From: Actinotalea solisilvae
GTDB lineage: Bacteria; Actinomycetota; Actinomycetes; Actinomycetales; Cellulomonadaceae
DNA: 64,000 nucleotides
Reading direction: 5' to 3'
NCBI RefSeq assembly: GCF_016464425.1
Contig: NZ_JADDKQ010000019.1
Location: 110,427 to 174,426 of the forward strand
Shown: piece after piece, positions 26,195 to 34,958 of the stretch
How the letters are laid out: each line of letters starts with the position of its first letter
Position numbering within the stretch: the stretch's first letter is position 1
Made by a program: the position numbers and the translations under genes
The notes under the pieces: model-generated
What the model saw: the letters and a program-made list of their open reading frames with translations, nothing else
Databases searched by the model: none
Told to the model about the DNA's origin: nothing

Positions 26195-27603
26195 TGACCG
26201 CCCCGGCACGCACCGAGGCCGACGCCGCCAGCGAGCCGGGCACCGCGGACCTCTCGGGCACGGCGGACGGGACGGCCGGGCGTCCGCGCGCCGGTGTCGG
26301 CGGGCGGCTGCGCGGCGTCGTCGGGTCCCTCCGGTCGCGGCTCCCGGGTCGGCGGCGCCGCCCGAGCGTCGTGCCGCGCGGCTCGAGCCGCGACCGGTTC
26401 GGCGTGCGCGACCTCGTCAACGAGGCGGCGCACGGCATCGGCGCGCGGCCCGGGCGCCTCGTCCTGACGATCGTCGGCACGGTCCTCGGGGTCGGGTCGC
26501 TCGTCGTCACGGTCGGCCTCGCGCAGACCGCCGCGGGGCAGATCGCGCGCCAGTTCGACGCCGTCGCGGCCACGCAGGTCGTGGTCGAGCCGGCGACGGT
26601 CCGGTCGCAGCAGGGCGAGCGCAACGCGGGCAGCATCCCGTGGGACGTCGAGGACCGGCTGGGCCGCATCGCCGGCGTCGAGGCGTCCGGCGCCCTCGCG
26701 CCCGTGGACATCGGCGAGGCGGAGATCACGGCGGTGCCGGTCAACGACCCGTCCGCGCCGTCGCTCGCGGCGCCGACCGTCATGGCCACGACGCCGGGCC
26801 TGCTCGACGCCGTCCGCGGCCGCGTCGTCACGGGCCGCTACTTCGACGCCGGGCACGACGAGCGCGCCGACAAGGTCGTCGTGCTCGGGTCGCGGGCGGC
26901 CACGCGCCTCGGCGTGCACCGCGTCGACCGCCAGCCCTCGATCTTCATCGGCGAGGAGTCGTTCACGGTCATCGGGATCGTCGACGACGTCGCGCGGCGC
27001 ACGGACCTGCTGGACGCCGTGATCCTGCCCGTCGGCACGGCGCGCGCCGAGTTCGACCTCGGCTCGCTCGAGCAGGCGCACGCGACGATCGCCGTCGGTG
27101 CCGGGCCGGTCGTCGGCGAGCAGGCACCGATCGCGCTCGCGCCGAACCAGCCCGAGTCGATGGACGTCCAGGTCCCGCCCTCGTCCTCGCGCGTCCGGGA
27201 GAACGTCCAGGCGGACATCAACGCGATCTTCCTCGCCCTGGGCGCCGTCGCGCTGCTCGTGGGCGGCCTCGGCATCGCGAACATCACGCTGCTGTCGGTG
27301 CGCGAGCGGATCGGCGAGATCGGCCTGCGCCGGGCGCTCGGCGCGAGCAAGCGGGACATCGGCAGCCAGTTCCTCGTCGAGTCGGTCGTGATCGGCCTGC
27401 TCGGCGGGCTCATCGGCGCGGCCCTCGGCGTCTTCGTCGTCGTCGCGGTGTCGCTCGCGAAGGAGTGGACACCCATCCTCGACACGATGGTCGTCCTCGG
27501 CGCCGCGCTGCTGGGCGGCGTCATCGGTCTCGCCGCGGGGACGTACCCGGCGCTCAAGGCCGCGGGGATCGAGCCCATCGCGGCGCTGCGCGGAGGGACC
27601 TAG
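26194..27603 (+). CDS. MacB-like FtsX-type ABC permease
   Basis: 469 residues: long basic N-terminal extension of about 85 residues ([16 protein letters not shown]), first membrane helix near 90-110, a MacB-type periplasmic core domain (about 120-330), then three C-terminal helices with FtsX signature (VALLVGGLGIANITLLSVRERIGEIGLRRALGA). Such adaptor/ATPase/permease sets export peptides, lipoproteins or drugs across the membrane; the cargo is unknown. The start may also be the GTG at 26191, three bases earlier; both overlap the ATPase stop. Confidence 0.9.
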   Translation: MTAPARTEADAASEPGTADLSGTADGTAGRPRAGVGGRLRGVVGSLRSRLPGRRRRPSVVPRGSSRDRFGVRDLVNEAAHGIGARPGRLVLTIVGTVLGVGSLVVTVGLAQTAAGQIARQFDAVAATQVVVEPATVRSQQGERNAGSIPWDVEDRLGRIAGVEASGALAPVDIGEAEITAVPVNDPSAPSLAAPTVMATTPGLLDAVRGRVVTGRYFDAGHDERADKVVVLGSRAATRLGVHRVDRQPSIFIGEESFTVIGIVDDVARRTDLLDAVILPVGTARAEFDLGSLEQAHATIAVGAGPVVGEQAPIALAPNQPESMDVQVPPSSSRVRENVQADINAIFLALGAVALLVGGLGIANITLLSVRERIGEIGLRRALGASKRDIGSQFLVESVVIGLLGGLIGAALGVFVVVAVSLAKEWTPILDTMVVLGAALLGGVIGLAAGTYPALKAAGIEPIAALRGGT

Positions 27604-27627
27604 GCGGCGGCAGCGGGGCGGCGGCAC

Positions 27628-28290
27628 CTAGGCGCCCGGCGGGCCGGCCTCCGGCGCGCCCGTCCGCGGCGCTCCGGCCGCCGGTGCCCCGGTCCTGCGT
27701 GCGCCGGTCCGGCGTGCGCCCGACGCGCGTCCGAGGCGCGCACTGTCCTCGTGCACCGCGAGGAACAGCGACCACGGCGTGCCCTCCGGGTCGGGCTCGC
27801 GCGCGGCGAACTCCTCGAGGACGGCCGAGAGCCGCTCGTCGAGCTCGGCGCGCGCCTCGGGCCCGAGCCGCAGGCCGAGGCGGGTGGTCGCGACCGACGC
27901 CGGGTCGGCCTCGGCGACCTCCTCGAGGAACGCGTCGATGAGGACGCGCTCCTGCGCGGGCAGGCGGGGTGCGTGCCAGGACTTGCGGGTCGCGAGGTAC
28001 GGGATCTCGCGGGACCCGCGCGTGCCGCGCCGCACGGGCTGGGCCGCGAGGAAGCCGCGGTCGACGAGCGTGCGCACGTGGTGCAGCACGGTCGCCGGGT
28101 CCCGCCCCAGGCGCTCGGCGATCTCCTTGTTGGTGCGCGGCTCGTCGAGGCAGAGCCGCAGGATCCGCATGCGGACGACGGACGCGAGCGCGCGGGCGTC
28201 CGCCTCGTGCTCGGCGTCGAGGACGTCCGCGGCGGCCCCGTCGGGGCTCGGGTCCGGCTCGGGTGCCGCGGACGTCGGGGAAGGGCTCAC
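27628..28290 (-). CDS. ArsR-like winged-helix repressor, divergent from MFS exporter
   Basis: 220 residues. HTH_20/ArsR-type winged helix at about residues 32-90 (ALASVVRMRILRLCLDEPRTNKEIAERLGRDPATVLHHVRTLVDRGFL split across helices, with wing RRGTRGSREIPYLAT), a helical middle, and a C-terminal low-complexity tail (GARRTGAPAAGAPRTGAP). No metal-binding CxC motif, so not a classic metal sensor. GTG start 5 bases after TACGAT (28301-28296). The perfect palindrome between it and the MFS gene is its likely operator. Confidence 0.85.
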   Translation of the reverse strand: MSPSPTSAAPEPDPSPDGAAADVLDAEHEADARALASVVRMRILRLCLDEPRTNKEIAERLGRDPATVLHHVRTLVDRGFLAAQPVRRGTRGSREIPYLATRKSWHAPRLPAQERVLIDAFLEEVAEADPASVATTRLGLRLGPEARAELDERLSAVLEEFAAREPDPEGTPWSLFLAVHEDSARLGRASGARRTGARRTGAPAAGAPRTGAPEAGPPGA

Positions 28291-28302
28291 GCCTCATCGT
28301 AG

Positions 28303-28330
28303 CCACTGATTGACATCTCCCAATCAGTGG
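28303..28330. promoter_or_regulatory. Palindromic operator with divergent promoters (ArsR/MFS)
   Basis: Perfect inverted repeat CCACTGATTG (28303-28312) / CAATCAGTGG (28321-28330), 8-base spacer. On the plus strand a consensus -35 TTGACA (28310-28315) lies inside it and CATGCT (28334-28339) follows, 6 bases before the MFS GTG. On the minus strand TTGGGA (28323-28318) and TACGAT (28301-28296) are 16 bases apart. One bound repressor would block both promoters. Confidence 0.78.
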
Positions 28331-28345
28331 GCCCATGCTCACCCC

Positions 28346-29611
28346 GTGACCGACCGCCGCTCCCTCGTGCACCACCCCGACTTCCGCCGCCTGTGGACGG
28401 GCGACGCGCTCGGGCAGCTCGGGGCGCAGCTGACGTTCCTCGCCCTCCCGGTGTACGCCGTCACGCACCTCGCGGCGACCGAGTGGCAGATGGGACTCCT
28501 CACGGCGGCCGAGTCCGCGGCGTTCCTCGTCATCGGGCTGCCCGCGGGCGCCTGGGTCGACCGGATGCGCAAGCGGCGGACGCTCATCGTGGCGGACCTC
28601 GTCCGCGCCGCGGTGCTCGCCGTCGTCGTGGTCGCGGCCTTCACGGACCACGCATCGATGCCCCTGCTGTACGCGTGCGCGCTCGTCATCAGCGCGGCGA
28701 CGGTCTTCTTCGACGTCGCGCACCAGAGCTACGTGCCCGGCCTCGTCGGGCTCGATCACATCGTCGAGGGCAACTCCAAGCTCCAGGCCACCGCCTCCGT
28801 CGCGATGGTCGCGGCGCCCGCGCTGGGTGGCGCGCTGCTGCGCGTGGTGACCGCGCCGGTCCTCGTGCTCGGCACCGTGGTCACGTACCTGCTCTCGGCC
28901 CTCGCGGTGGGGCGCATCCGGCAGGTCGAGGAGCTGCCCCGACGTGAGGACCGGCGCCCGCTGCGCACCGAGATCGCCGAGGGCCTCGCGTTCGTCGTCC
29001 GGCAGCCGTTGCTGCGGCGCATCGTCGCCTGCACGGGCCTCGGCAACTTCGCGGGCGGCGTCGCGGGCGCCCTCTCGGCGCTGTACATCCTGCGTCACCT
29101 CGGTCTCGACGCGGCGACCCTCGGCCTCGTGCTGTCCGCCGGAGCCGTGGGCGGGCTCGTCGGCGCGGTGCTCACGGAGCCGCTGTCGCGGTGGGTCGGC
29201 GAGGCGCGCATCATCCCCGTGAGCATCGCCCTCGGCGTGCCGGCCATGGCGCTCACCCCCCTGGCCGCTCCCCTGGCCTCCGCGGGCGTGCCCCCGGTCG
29301 TCACCCTCGTGCTCGGTGGCGTCCTCTTCAACCTCGCGGTCGTGGTGTACAACGTCGCCCAGGTGAGCTTCCGGCAGCGGCTGTGCCCGCCCGCGCTGCT
29401 CGGCCGGATGAACGCCTCGGTGCGGTTCATCGTCTGGGGGACGCTGCCGCTCGGCGGTCTGCTCGGCGGCGCGCTCGGGGCGAGCATCGGCGTGGTACCG
29501 ACGCTGTGGGTCGCGGCCGGCATCGAGGCGCTGTCGGTCCTGCCCGTGCTGCTCTCGCCGCTGATGCGCCTGCGCGAGCTCCCGGTCGCGGAGCCCGCTC
29601 AGACGTCGTAG
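28346..29611 (+). CDS. MFS transporter, EntS-like exporter class
   Basis: 421 residues, about 12 membrane helices, MFS_3-type. N-terminus HHPDFRRLWTGDALGQLGAQLTFLALPVYA is typical of this class; the MFS loop 2-3 motif appears as GLPAGAWVDRMRKRRTLIVADL. It likely exports a small toxic compound or siderophore under the divergent repressor. The GTG at 28346 is chosen because it is 6 bases after the -10; there is no Shine-Dalgarno, so leaderless. Its last 13 bases overlap the convergent exonuclease gene. Confidence 0.87.
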   Translation: MTDRRSLVHHPDFRRLWTGDALGQLGAQLTFLALPVYAVTHLAATEWQMGLLTAAESAAFLVIGLPAGAWVDRMRKRRTLIVADLVRAAVLAVVVVAAFTDHASMPLLYACALVISAATVFFDVAHQSYVPGLVGLDHIVEGNSKLQATASVAMVAAPALGGALLRVVTAPVLVLGTVVTYLLSALAVGRIRQVEELPRREDRRPLRTEIAEGLAFVVRQPLLRRIVACTGLGNFAGGVAGALSALYILRHLGLDAATLGLVLSAGAVGGLVGAVLTEPLSRWVGEARIIPVSIALGVPAMALTPLAAPLASAGVPPVVTLVLGGVLFNLAVVVYNVAQVSFRQRLCPPALLGRMNASVRFIVWGTLPLGGLLGGALGASIGVVPTLWVAAGIEALSVLPVLLSPLMRLRELPVAEPAQTS

Positions 29612-30411
29612 GTCACCACGACGGGCGCGTGGTCGCTGAACCGCTCCGCGTACGACGGCGCCCGGTCGACCTCGGCCTTGAGCGCGAGCGGCGCGAGGGC
29701 GGGCGACGCGACCTGCAGGTCGATCCGCCAGCCGGCGTCGTTGTCGAACGCCTTGCCGCGCCACGACCACCACGTGTACGGCCCCGGCCCGTCGCCCCCG
29801 AGGCGCCGCCCGAGGTCCACCCAGCCGGCGTCGAACCACCGGTCGAGGTACGCCCGCTCCTCCGGCAGGCAGCCGGCGGCCTTGAGGTTGCCCTTCCAGT
29901 TCTTGAGGTCCTCGTTGCGGTGCGCGACGTTGACGTCCCCCGCCACGACCGCGCGGGCCCCTGCCTCGCGCAGGGCGTCCATGCGCGCGGTCGCGAGGTC
30001 GAGGAACGCGTACTTCTCGTCCATCGACGGCGTCCCGAGCGTGCCCGAGTGGACGTACGTCGAGACGACCGTGAGCGCACCGCCGTCGGGCAGCTCGAGG
30101 TCGGCCTCGATCCAGCGGCCGGTGTTGGTCGCGATGCCCTGGTCGAGCCCGATGCGCACCGCGCTCAGCGGGACGCGCGACGCCACGGCCACGCCCGAGC
30201 GGCCCTTCACCTCGGACTCGGCGTGCGCCACGTGCCACTCGGGCCCGGTGAAGACCTCGCCGACCGCCTCCTGCGGCGCGCGCACCTCCTGCAGCAGGAC
30301 GACGTCGGGCCGGCGCGACGCGAGCCACGCGTCCATGCCCCGGCGGACGGCGGCACGCAGGCCGTTGACGTTGATGGTCGCGATCGTGAGCACCCGGTCA
30401 TCCAACCCCAT
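29599..30411 (-). CDS. xth: Exodeoxyribonuclease III family AP endonuclease
   Basis: 270 residues, endonuclease/exonuclease/phosphatase fold. It cuts abasic DNA in base-excision repair. Motifs: TINVNGLRAA near the start, LLQEVRA (metal Glu) near residue 41, STYVHSGT, AGDVNVAHRNEDLKNWKGN, and the terminal SDHAPV with the catalytic His. An in-frame GTG at 30393 (VLTIATINVNG) would match the usual family start more closely; the ATG at 30411 has only a G-run directly before it. Convergent overlap of 13 bases with the MFS gene. Confidence 0.9.
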   Translation of the reverse strand: MGLDDRVLTIATINVNGLRAAVRRGMDAWLASRRPDVVLLQEVRAPQEAVGEVFTGPEWHVAHAESEVKGRSGVAVASRVPLSAVRIGLDQGIATNTGRWIEADLELPDGGALTVVSTYVHSGTLGTPSMDEKYAFLDLATARMDALREAGARAVVAGDVNVAHRNEDLKNWKGNLKAAGCLPEERAYLDRWFDAGWVDLGRRLGGDGPGPYTWWSWRGKAFDNDAGWRIDLQVASPALAPLALKAEVDRAPSYAERFSDHAPVVVTYDV

Positions 30412-30456
30412 CCCCCCGACACGGCCGGCCGCACACCTCGCCGAGGCACGCCCTCC

Positions 30457-30471
30457 GCCGAGGTCGACACC
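30457..30471 (+). repeat. Single copy of dispersed repeat GCCGAGGTCGACACC
   Basis: This 15-mer in the gap between exonuclease III and the VOC gene is identical to two copies at 38395-38409 and 38414-38428 and, inverted, at 38433-38447. Next to it (30437-30444) is the related short palindrome CCTCGCCGAGG. Confidence 0.65.
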
Positions 30472-30501
30472 CTCCGCCGGGGCAGGGAGTGCGGGGCTGG
30501 C

Positions 30502-30981
30502 TCAGCGGCCCTCGTACGCCGCCTCGAGCGCGGCGACGTCGAGCTTCTGCATGCCCATCATCGCCTCGAACGCGCGCTGGACGCCCGCGGCGTCGGGCCG
30601 CGACATGAGGTCCTCGAGCTGGCGCGGGACCACCTGCCAGGAGACGCCGAAGCGGTCCTTGAGCCAGCCGCACTGGCTGTGCTCGCCGCCGTCGGCCACC
30701 AGCGCCTCCCAGTAGTGGTCCACCTCCGCCTGCGTGTCGCACGTGAGGTAGAACGAGAAGGCCTCGTCGAGCCGGAACTGCGGGCCCGCGTTGATCGCGG
30801 TCACCGGCATCCCGTCGAGGACGAAGTCGACGATGAAGGCCGCCCCCTCCTCGACACCCGGCGTGCCCGGGAGCGCGGTGACGACGTTCGTCACCGACGA
30901 GTTCTTCACGGTGGCGGCGTAGAAGGCGGCGGCCTCCTCTGCCCCGGACGCGAACCAGAGGTGCGGTCGGACGTTGCCCAT
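30502..30981 (-). CDS. VOC-superfamily (PhnB/glyoxalase-like) protein
   Basis: 159 residues, two beta-alpha-beta-beta-beta units of the vicinal-oxygen-chelate fold, PhnB-like subgroup: VRPHLWFASGAEEAAAFYAATV at the N-terminus, FIVDFVLDGMPVTAINAGPQFRLDEAFSFYLTC in the middle, and CGWLKDRFGVSWQVVPRQL followed by VQRAFEAMMGMQKLDVAALEAAYEG. The substrate is unknown. The ATG at 30981 has GAGGAG upstream; the open frame extends further but without a ribosome site. Confidence 0.85.
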   Translation of the reverse strand: MGNVRPHLWFASGAEEAAAFYAATVKNSSVTNVVTALPGTPGVEEGAAFIVDFVLDGMPVTAINAGPQFRLDEAFSFYLTCDTQAEVDHYWEALVADGGEHSQCGWLKDRFGVSWQVVPRQLEDLMSRPDAAGVQRAFEAMMGMQKLDVAALEAAYEGR

Positions 30982-31096
30982 GACGGTCTCCTCACGAGGT
31001 GCGGACTGTACGAGGACAGACCACGCCCCGCCCCGCTTCTCATCCCCCACCACGCGACCCCATCCCCCCACCCGAACGCACGGGGGCGGGGGTGGC

Positions 31097-31993
31097 TCAG
31101 GCGGGGTTCGACGCCTCGGCCGCGTCGACGACGTTGGCCAGGAGCATCGCCCGCGTCATCGGCCCGACGCCGCCCGGGTTGGGCGACAGCCAGGCCGCGA
31201 CCTCGGCGACCCCCGGGTCGACGTCGCCGGCGACCCGGCTCTTCCCGGTCTCCGGGTCGGGCACGCGCGAGACGCCGACGTCGACCACCGCGGCGCCCGG
31301 CTTGACCATGTCGGCCGTGATGATGCCGGGCACGCCCGCCGCCGCGACGACGACGTCGGCCGTGCGCGTGTGCGACGCGAGGTCGGCGGTGCCGGTGTGG
31401 GTCAGGGTCACCGTGGCGTTGACGGCGCGGCGCGTGAGCAGCAGGCCGATCGAGCGGCCCACCGTCGTCCCGCGGCCGACGACGACCACGTGCGCCCCGC
31501 GCAGCCCGACCCCGTGCCGCTCGAGCAGCTCGATGATGCCGCGCGGCGTGCACGGCAGCGAGGACGTGACCTCCTCGTTGACCCGCAGCACGAGCCGCCC
31601 GAGGTTGGTCGGGTGCAGCCCGTCGGCGTCCTTGTCGGGGTCGACGAGCTCGAGCACCCGGTTCGTGTCGATGCCCCGCGGCAGCGGCAGCTGGACGATG
31701 AACCCCGTGCACGCCGGGTCCTCGTTGAGGCGCCGGACGGCCGCCTCGACCTCCTCCTGCGTCGCCGTCTCGGGCAGGTCCTCGCGGATCGAGGCGATGC
31801 CGACCTCGGCGCAGTCGCGGTGCTTGCCCGCGACGTACCAGGTCGAGCCCGGGTCGGACCCCACGAGCAGCGTCCCGAGGCCCGGCCGGACCCCGCGCGC
31901 CGCGAGCGCGGCCACGCGCTCGGTGAGCTCCCCCTTGATCGCCGCCGCGGTCGCCGTCCCGTCGAGGACCTGCGCCGTCGTGCGGCCCGTCAC
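31097..31993 (-). CDS. folD: Bifunctional methylenetetrahydrofolate dehydrogenase/cyclohydrolase
   Basis: 298 residues. Interconverts 5,10-methylene-THF and 10-formyl-THF. Visible: catalytic Tyr/Lys in [12 protein letters not shown] (about residues 51-60), [39 protein letters not shown], the Rossmann motif [14 protein letters not shown] and the terminal [19 protein letters not shown]. The GTG start overlaps the glyA stop by 4 bases (GTGA), so folD is translationally coupled to glyA and shares its ZTP riboswitch control. Confidence 0.95.
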   Translation of the reverse strand: MTGRTTAQVLDGTATAAAIKGELTERVAALAARGVRPGLGTLLVGSDPGSTWYVAGKHRDCAEVGIASIREDLPETATQEEVEAAVRRLNEDPACTGFIVQLPLPRGIDTNRVLELVDPDKDADGLHPTNLGRLVLRVNEEVTSSLPCTPRGIIELLERHGVGLRGAHVVVVGRGTTVGRSIGLLLTRRAVNATVTLTHTGTADLASHTRTADVVVAAAGVPGIITADMVKPGAAVVDVGVSRVPDPETGKSRVAGDVDPGVAEVAAWLSPNPGGVGPMTRAMLLANVVDAAEASNPA

Positions 31994-33306
31994 TGCTGCA
32001 GGCCCGGGTAGAGCGGGAAGGCCTCGGTGAGGCGCGCGACGCGGTCCGCGAGCGCGTCGACGTCGGTGCCCTGACCGTGCACGAGCGCGGTCGCGATGAT
32101 GTCCGCGACCTCGGTGAACTCCTCGGCGCCGAAGCCGCGCGTCGCGAGCGCGGGCGTGCCGATCCGCAGGCCGGATGTCACGCGCGGCGGGCGCGGGTCG
32201 AACGGCACCGCGTTGCGGTTCACGGTGATGCCCGCGTCGTGCAGGAGGTCCTCGGCCTGCTGGCCGTCGAGGTCGGACCTGCGCAGGTCGACGAGCACGA
32301 GGTGCACGTCGGTGCCGCCCGTGAGGACCGACACCCCGGCGCCCGCGACGTCGGGCTGCGACAGGCGGTCGGCGATGATCCGGGCGCCCTCGAGCGTGCG
32401 CTCCTGGCGCTCCCGGAAGCCGGCCGACCCCGCGATCTTGAACGACACGGCCTTCGCGGCGATGACGTGCATGAGAGGGCCGCCCTGCTGGCCCGGGAAC
32501 ACGGCGGAGTCGATCTTCTTGCCGAGCTCCTCCGTGGCGAGGATGAAGCCCGACCGCGGACCGCCGATCGTCTTGTGGACGGTCGAGGAGACGACGTCGG
32601 CGTGCGGCACGGGGCTCGGGTGCAGGCCCGTCGCGACGAGCCCGGCGAAGTGCGCCATGTCGACCCAGAGCTTCGCGCCGACCTCGTCGGCGATCGCGCG
32701 GAAGGCGGCGAAGTCGAGGTGCCGCGGGTACGCGGACCAGCCGGCGACGATGACGTGGGGCCGGTGCTCGAGCGCGCGAGCGCGCACGACGTCCATGTCG
32801 ACGAGGAACGTGTCGGGGTCGACGCCGTACGCGCCGACGTCGTAGAGCTTGCCCGAGAAGTTGATCTTCATGCCGTGCGTGAGGTGGCCGCCGTGGGCCA
32901 GCTCCAGGCCGAGCAACCGGTCCCCCGCGCTCGCGAGCGCGTGCATGACGGCGGCGTTGGCCGTCGCGCCCGAGTGCGGCTGGACGTTCGCGTGCTCGGC
33001 GCCGAACAGCGCCTTCGCGCGCTCGATCGCGAGGTTCTCGGCGATGTCGACCTGCTCGCAGCCGCCGTAGTAGCGACGGCCGGGGTAGCCCTCGGCGTAC
33101 TTGTTGGTGAGGACGGAGCCCTGCGCCTGCAGGACGGCGCGCGGGACGAAGTTCTCGCTGGCGATCATCTCGAGCGTGCCGCGCTGGCGCGCGAGCTCGC
33201 CGTCGAGGACCGCGGCGATCTCGGGGTCCAGCTCGGCCAGCGGCTGGTCCAGCGTGGCGTCGACGGTCCGGGCGGGCGTCGGGTCGGAGGTCACTTCGGA
33301 GCTCAT
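31990..33306 (-). CDS. glyA: Serine hydroxymethyltransferase
   Basis: 438 residues, PLP enzyme making glycine and methylene-THF from serine. Visible: [42 protein letters not shown], and the PLP lysine in [14 protein letters not shown] near residue 240. ATG at 33306 with GAGGAG upstream; about 20 residues precede the fold. The transcript starts about 150 bases upstream and includes a ZTP riboswitch. folD follows with a 4-base overlap, so the two supply one-carbon units for purine synthesis. Confidence 0.96.
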   Translation of the reverse strand: MSSEVTSDPTPARTVDATLDQPLAELDPEIAAVLDGELARQRGTLEMIASENFVPRAVLQAQGSVLTNKYAEGYPGRRYYGGCEQVDIAENLAIERAKALFGAEHANVQPHSGATANAAVMHALASAGDRLLGLELAHGGHLTHGMKINFSGKLYDVGAYGVDPDTFLVDMDVVRARALEHRPHVIVAGWSAYPRHLDFAAFRAIADEVGAKLWVDMAHFAGLVATGLHPSPVPHADVVSSTVHKTIGGPRSGFILATEELGKKIDSAVFPGQQGGPLMHVIAAKAVSFKIAGSAGFRERQERTLEGARIIADRLSQPDVAGAGVSVLTGGTDVHLVLVDLRRSDLDGQQAEDLLHDAGITVNRNAVPFDPRPPRVTSGLRIGTPALATRGFGAEEFTEVADIIATALVHGQGTDVDALADRVARLTEAFPLYPGLQQ

Positions 33307-33379
33307 GCGGCTCTCCTCGGCATCAGCGGTGTGGTGGTGGCCCCGGCTCGGTCCGGGCACGCACACGCGGTGTGGTGAC

Positions 33380-33469
33380 CGGGGGCCCAGGCGTACGACC
33401 CGAAGTCTGATGCTGCGTCGCTCCCCGGTGGTGACCCACCTCTTCGCCAGTCGCGACGCGGCCAGACTA
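33380..33469 (-). promoter_or_regulatory. ZTP (pfl) riboswitch and -10 box upstream of glyA-folD
   Basis: Read on the minus strand: P1 GCGTCG (33459-33454) pairs with CGACGC (33420-33415), enclosing the pfl core GACTGGCG, GAGGTGGG, ACCACC and GGGGAGCGACG; after a linker the 3' element CGCCTGGGC (33393-33385) provides the pseudoknot strand. These are the conserved blocks of the ZTP riboswitch, which turns on one-carbon/purine genes when ZMP or ZTP accumulates. A -10 TAGTCT (33469-33464) places the transcript start at the base of P1. A CCCGG/CCGGG hairpin lies between riboswitch and ribosome site. Confidence 0.88.
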
Positions 33470-33504
33470 GCAAGCCCGGCAAGTCCCCACGGACGTCGGC
33501 GGTC

Positions 33505-34008
33505 TCAGGTGGCGGGCTCGGGCTCGGGGTCGTCGCCGAGGATCTTGCGCAGGTACGCGTACGTGAGGTCGCCCGCGGCCTGGTCGTACTGGTGCTCGTA
33601 GCCGTGCTTCGTGTACATCGCGAGGTTCTGGACCGAGTCCTGGCCGGTGAAGACCCACACCTCGGTCGTGTCGGCGGGCAGCCGCTCGGGCACCGCGAGC
33701 AGCAGCTGCGTGCCGATGCCCTGGCCCTGGAGGTCCGGCGCGACGGCGAGCCGGCCGAGCGTCGCCTTGGTGCCGTCCCTGCCGATGCGGATCGAGCCGA
33801 CGAGGCGGTGGCCGAGCCAGGCGCCGAGCGTCACGACGTCGGGGTCGGCGAGGTCGGCGCGCAGCTCCTCGAGGGTCTGCGTCAGCGGCGGGATGTTCGG
33901 GTCGTCGTACAGCTGTGCCTCGCTGACGAACGCAGCGCGACGCACGGTCAGCAGCTCACCGGCCGTCTCGTCGCCGACGACGTCGATCCTCACCTCGGGC
34001 GCGCTCAT
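33505..34008 (-). CDS. GNAT-family N-acetyltransferase
   Basis: 167 residues. GNAT fold with strand beta4/motif A KATLGRLAVAPDLQGQGIGTQLLLAVPERL, where the acetyl-CoA pyrophosphate loop is Q-G-Q-G-I-G. Substrate unknown. ATG at 34008; only a GACCAT hexamer lies 6 bases upstream and no Shine-Dalgarno is evident. It stands alone, upstream of and in the same direction as the glyA riboswitch, which has its own promoter. Confidence 0.85.
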   Translation of the reverse strand: MSAPEVRIDVVGDETAGELLTVRRAAFVSEAQLYDDPNIPPLTQTLEELRADLADPDVVTLGAWLGHRLVGSIRIGRDGTKATLGRLAVAPDLQGQGIGTQLLLAVPERLPADTTEVWVFTGQDSVQNLAMYTKHGYEHQYDQAAGDLTYAYLRKILGDDPEPEPAT

Positions 34009-34100
34009 GGCGCCATGGTCCCATCGACCGCGCGACGGCGGCGAACCGACGCTCCCCGTGAGACGCCGGGGCGCGCGGTGCGACCGGTCCGGGTGCAGCG

Positions 34101-34814
34101 TCAGGCCGGCGGCACGTAGGCGATGCCCACCTCGCGCGCGACGGCGGCGAGCTCGGCCTCGAAGTACGGCTGGACGTCGGAGAACATGAACCCCAGCTGC
34201 CCCAGCACCTCCATGCAGATGACGCCGTACAGGCGCACCCACGAGCGCGCGAAGACCCACAGCGCCCCGGGCTCGACGTCGACCCCGTGGACCCCCGCGA
34301 ACTCCGCCAGCTGGGCGCACGCGGCCGGGTTGAGCTCGTCGGCGGGCGGCACCGGGAACGGCTGCGCGCGCCACATCGTGAGGAAGAGCTCGAAGAAGAG
34401 GGCCGCGAAGCGCAGCGGCTCCTCGGGCTTGTCGCCGTGCAGGTCGTCGTGCTCGCGGCTGAACATCATCGAGAACTCGGCCGGGTGCTCGACCGCCCAG
34501 CGGCGGAACGCGCGGATCGCCGCGTGCATGCGGGCAGCCAGGTCCTCGCCGGCGTCGTCGAGCGCGGCACTGATCACGTCGCTCACGTCGCCGAACAGGT
34601 CCGCGCACAGCGCCTCGACGAGGTCGTCGAGGCTGGCGAAGTACCGGTAGAGCGCGGGCGCGGTCATGCCCATCTCCCGCGCGATGCCCCGCAGGGACAC
34701 GCCCTCCATGCCGTGCGCGGCGAGCTGACGCCGCGCGACGCCGCGGATCTCCGCCTCGGTCGCGGCGCGCTGCCGGTCCCGCCGCGACTCCGTGGTCGTG
34801 GTCTGCGTGGTCAT
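34101..34814 (-). CDS. TetR-family repressor, divergent from MMPL transporter
   Basis: 237 residues. HTH at about residues 12-60 (IRGVARRQLAAHGMEGVSLRGIAREMGMTAPALYRYF spans two helices and the recognition helix MTAPALYRYFASLDDL). The C-terminal domain (TetR_C_13/WHG-like, with AEFSMMFSREHD and SWVRLYGVICMEVLGQLG) is of the class common in actinobacteria. ATG preceded by CGGAGGG. It faces the MMPL gene across a 144-base gap that contains three ACCGTT-type half-sites, so it probably represses both. Confidence 0.88.
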   Translation of the reverse strand: MTTQTTTTESRRDRQRAATEAEIRGVARRQLAAHGMEGVSLRGIAREMGMTAPALYRYFASLDDLVEALCADLFGDVSDVISAALDDAGEDLAARMHAAIRAFRRWAVEHPAEFSMMFSREHDDLHGDKPEEPLRFAALFFELFLTMWRAQPFPVPPADELNPAACAQLAEFAGVHGVDVEPGALWVFARSWVRLYGVICMEVLGQLGFMFSDVQPYFEAELAAVAREVGIAYVPPA

Positions 34815-34868
34815 CGGGCCCTCCGGACGCTCGTGGCGACGGGCGCCGCGAGACGCCCTTGACCGCCG

Positions 34869-34913
34869 TGAACGGTGCATGCTTCAGTACACACCGTTAG
34901 CAAACACCGTTCA
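34869..34913. promoter_or_regulatory. TetR operator cluster upstream of the MMPL gene
   Basis: TGAACGGTG (34869-34877) and CACCGTTCA (34905-34913) are perfect inverted 9-mers; a third site CACCGTTAG (34892-34900) lies between them. Two of the sites form a direct repeat of CACCGTT 13 bases apart. Placement between divergent TetR and MMPL genes suggests the repressor binds here, possibly as two dimers. Confidence 0.68.
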
Positions 34914-34958
34914 CGTCGGTGATCGCCGATCACCAAGGGTACGCCACGGAGGTCCCTC

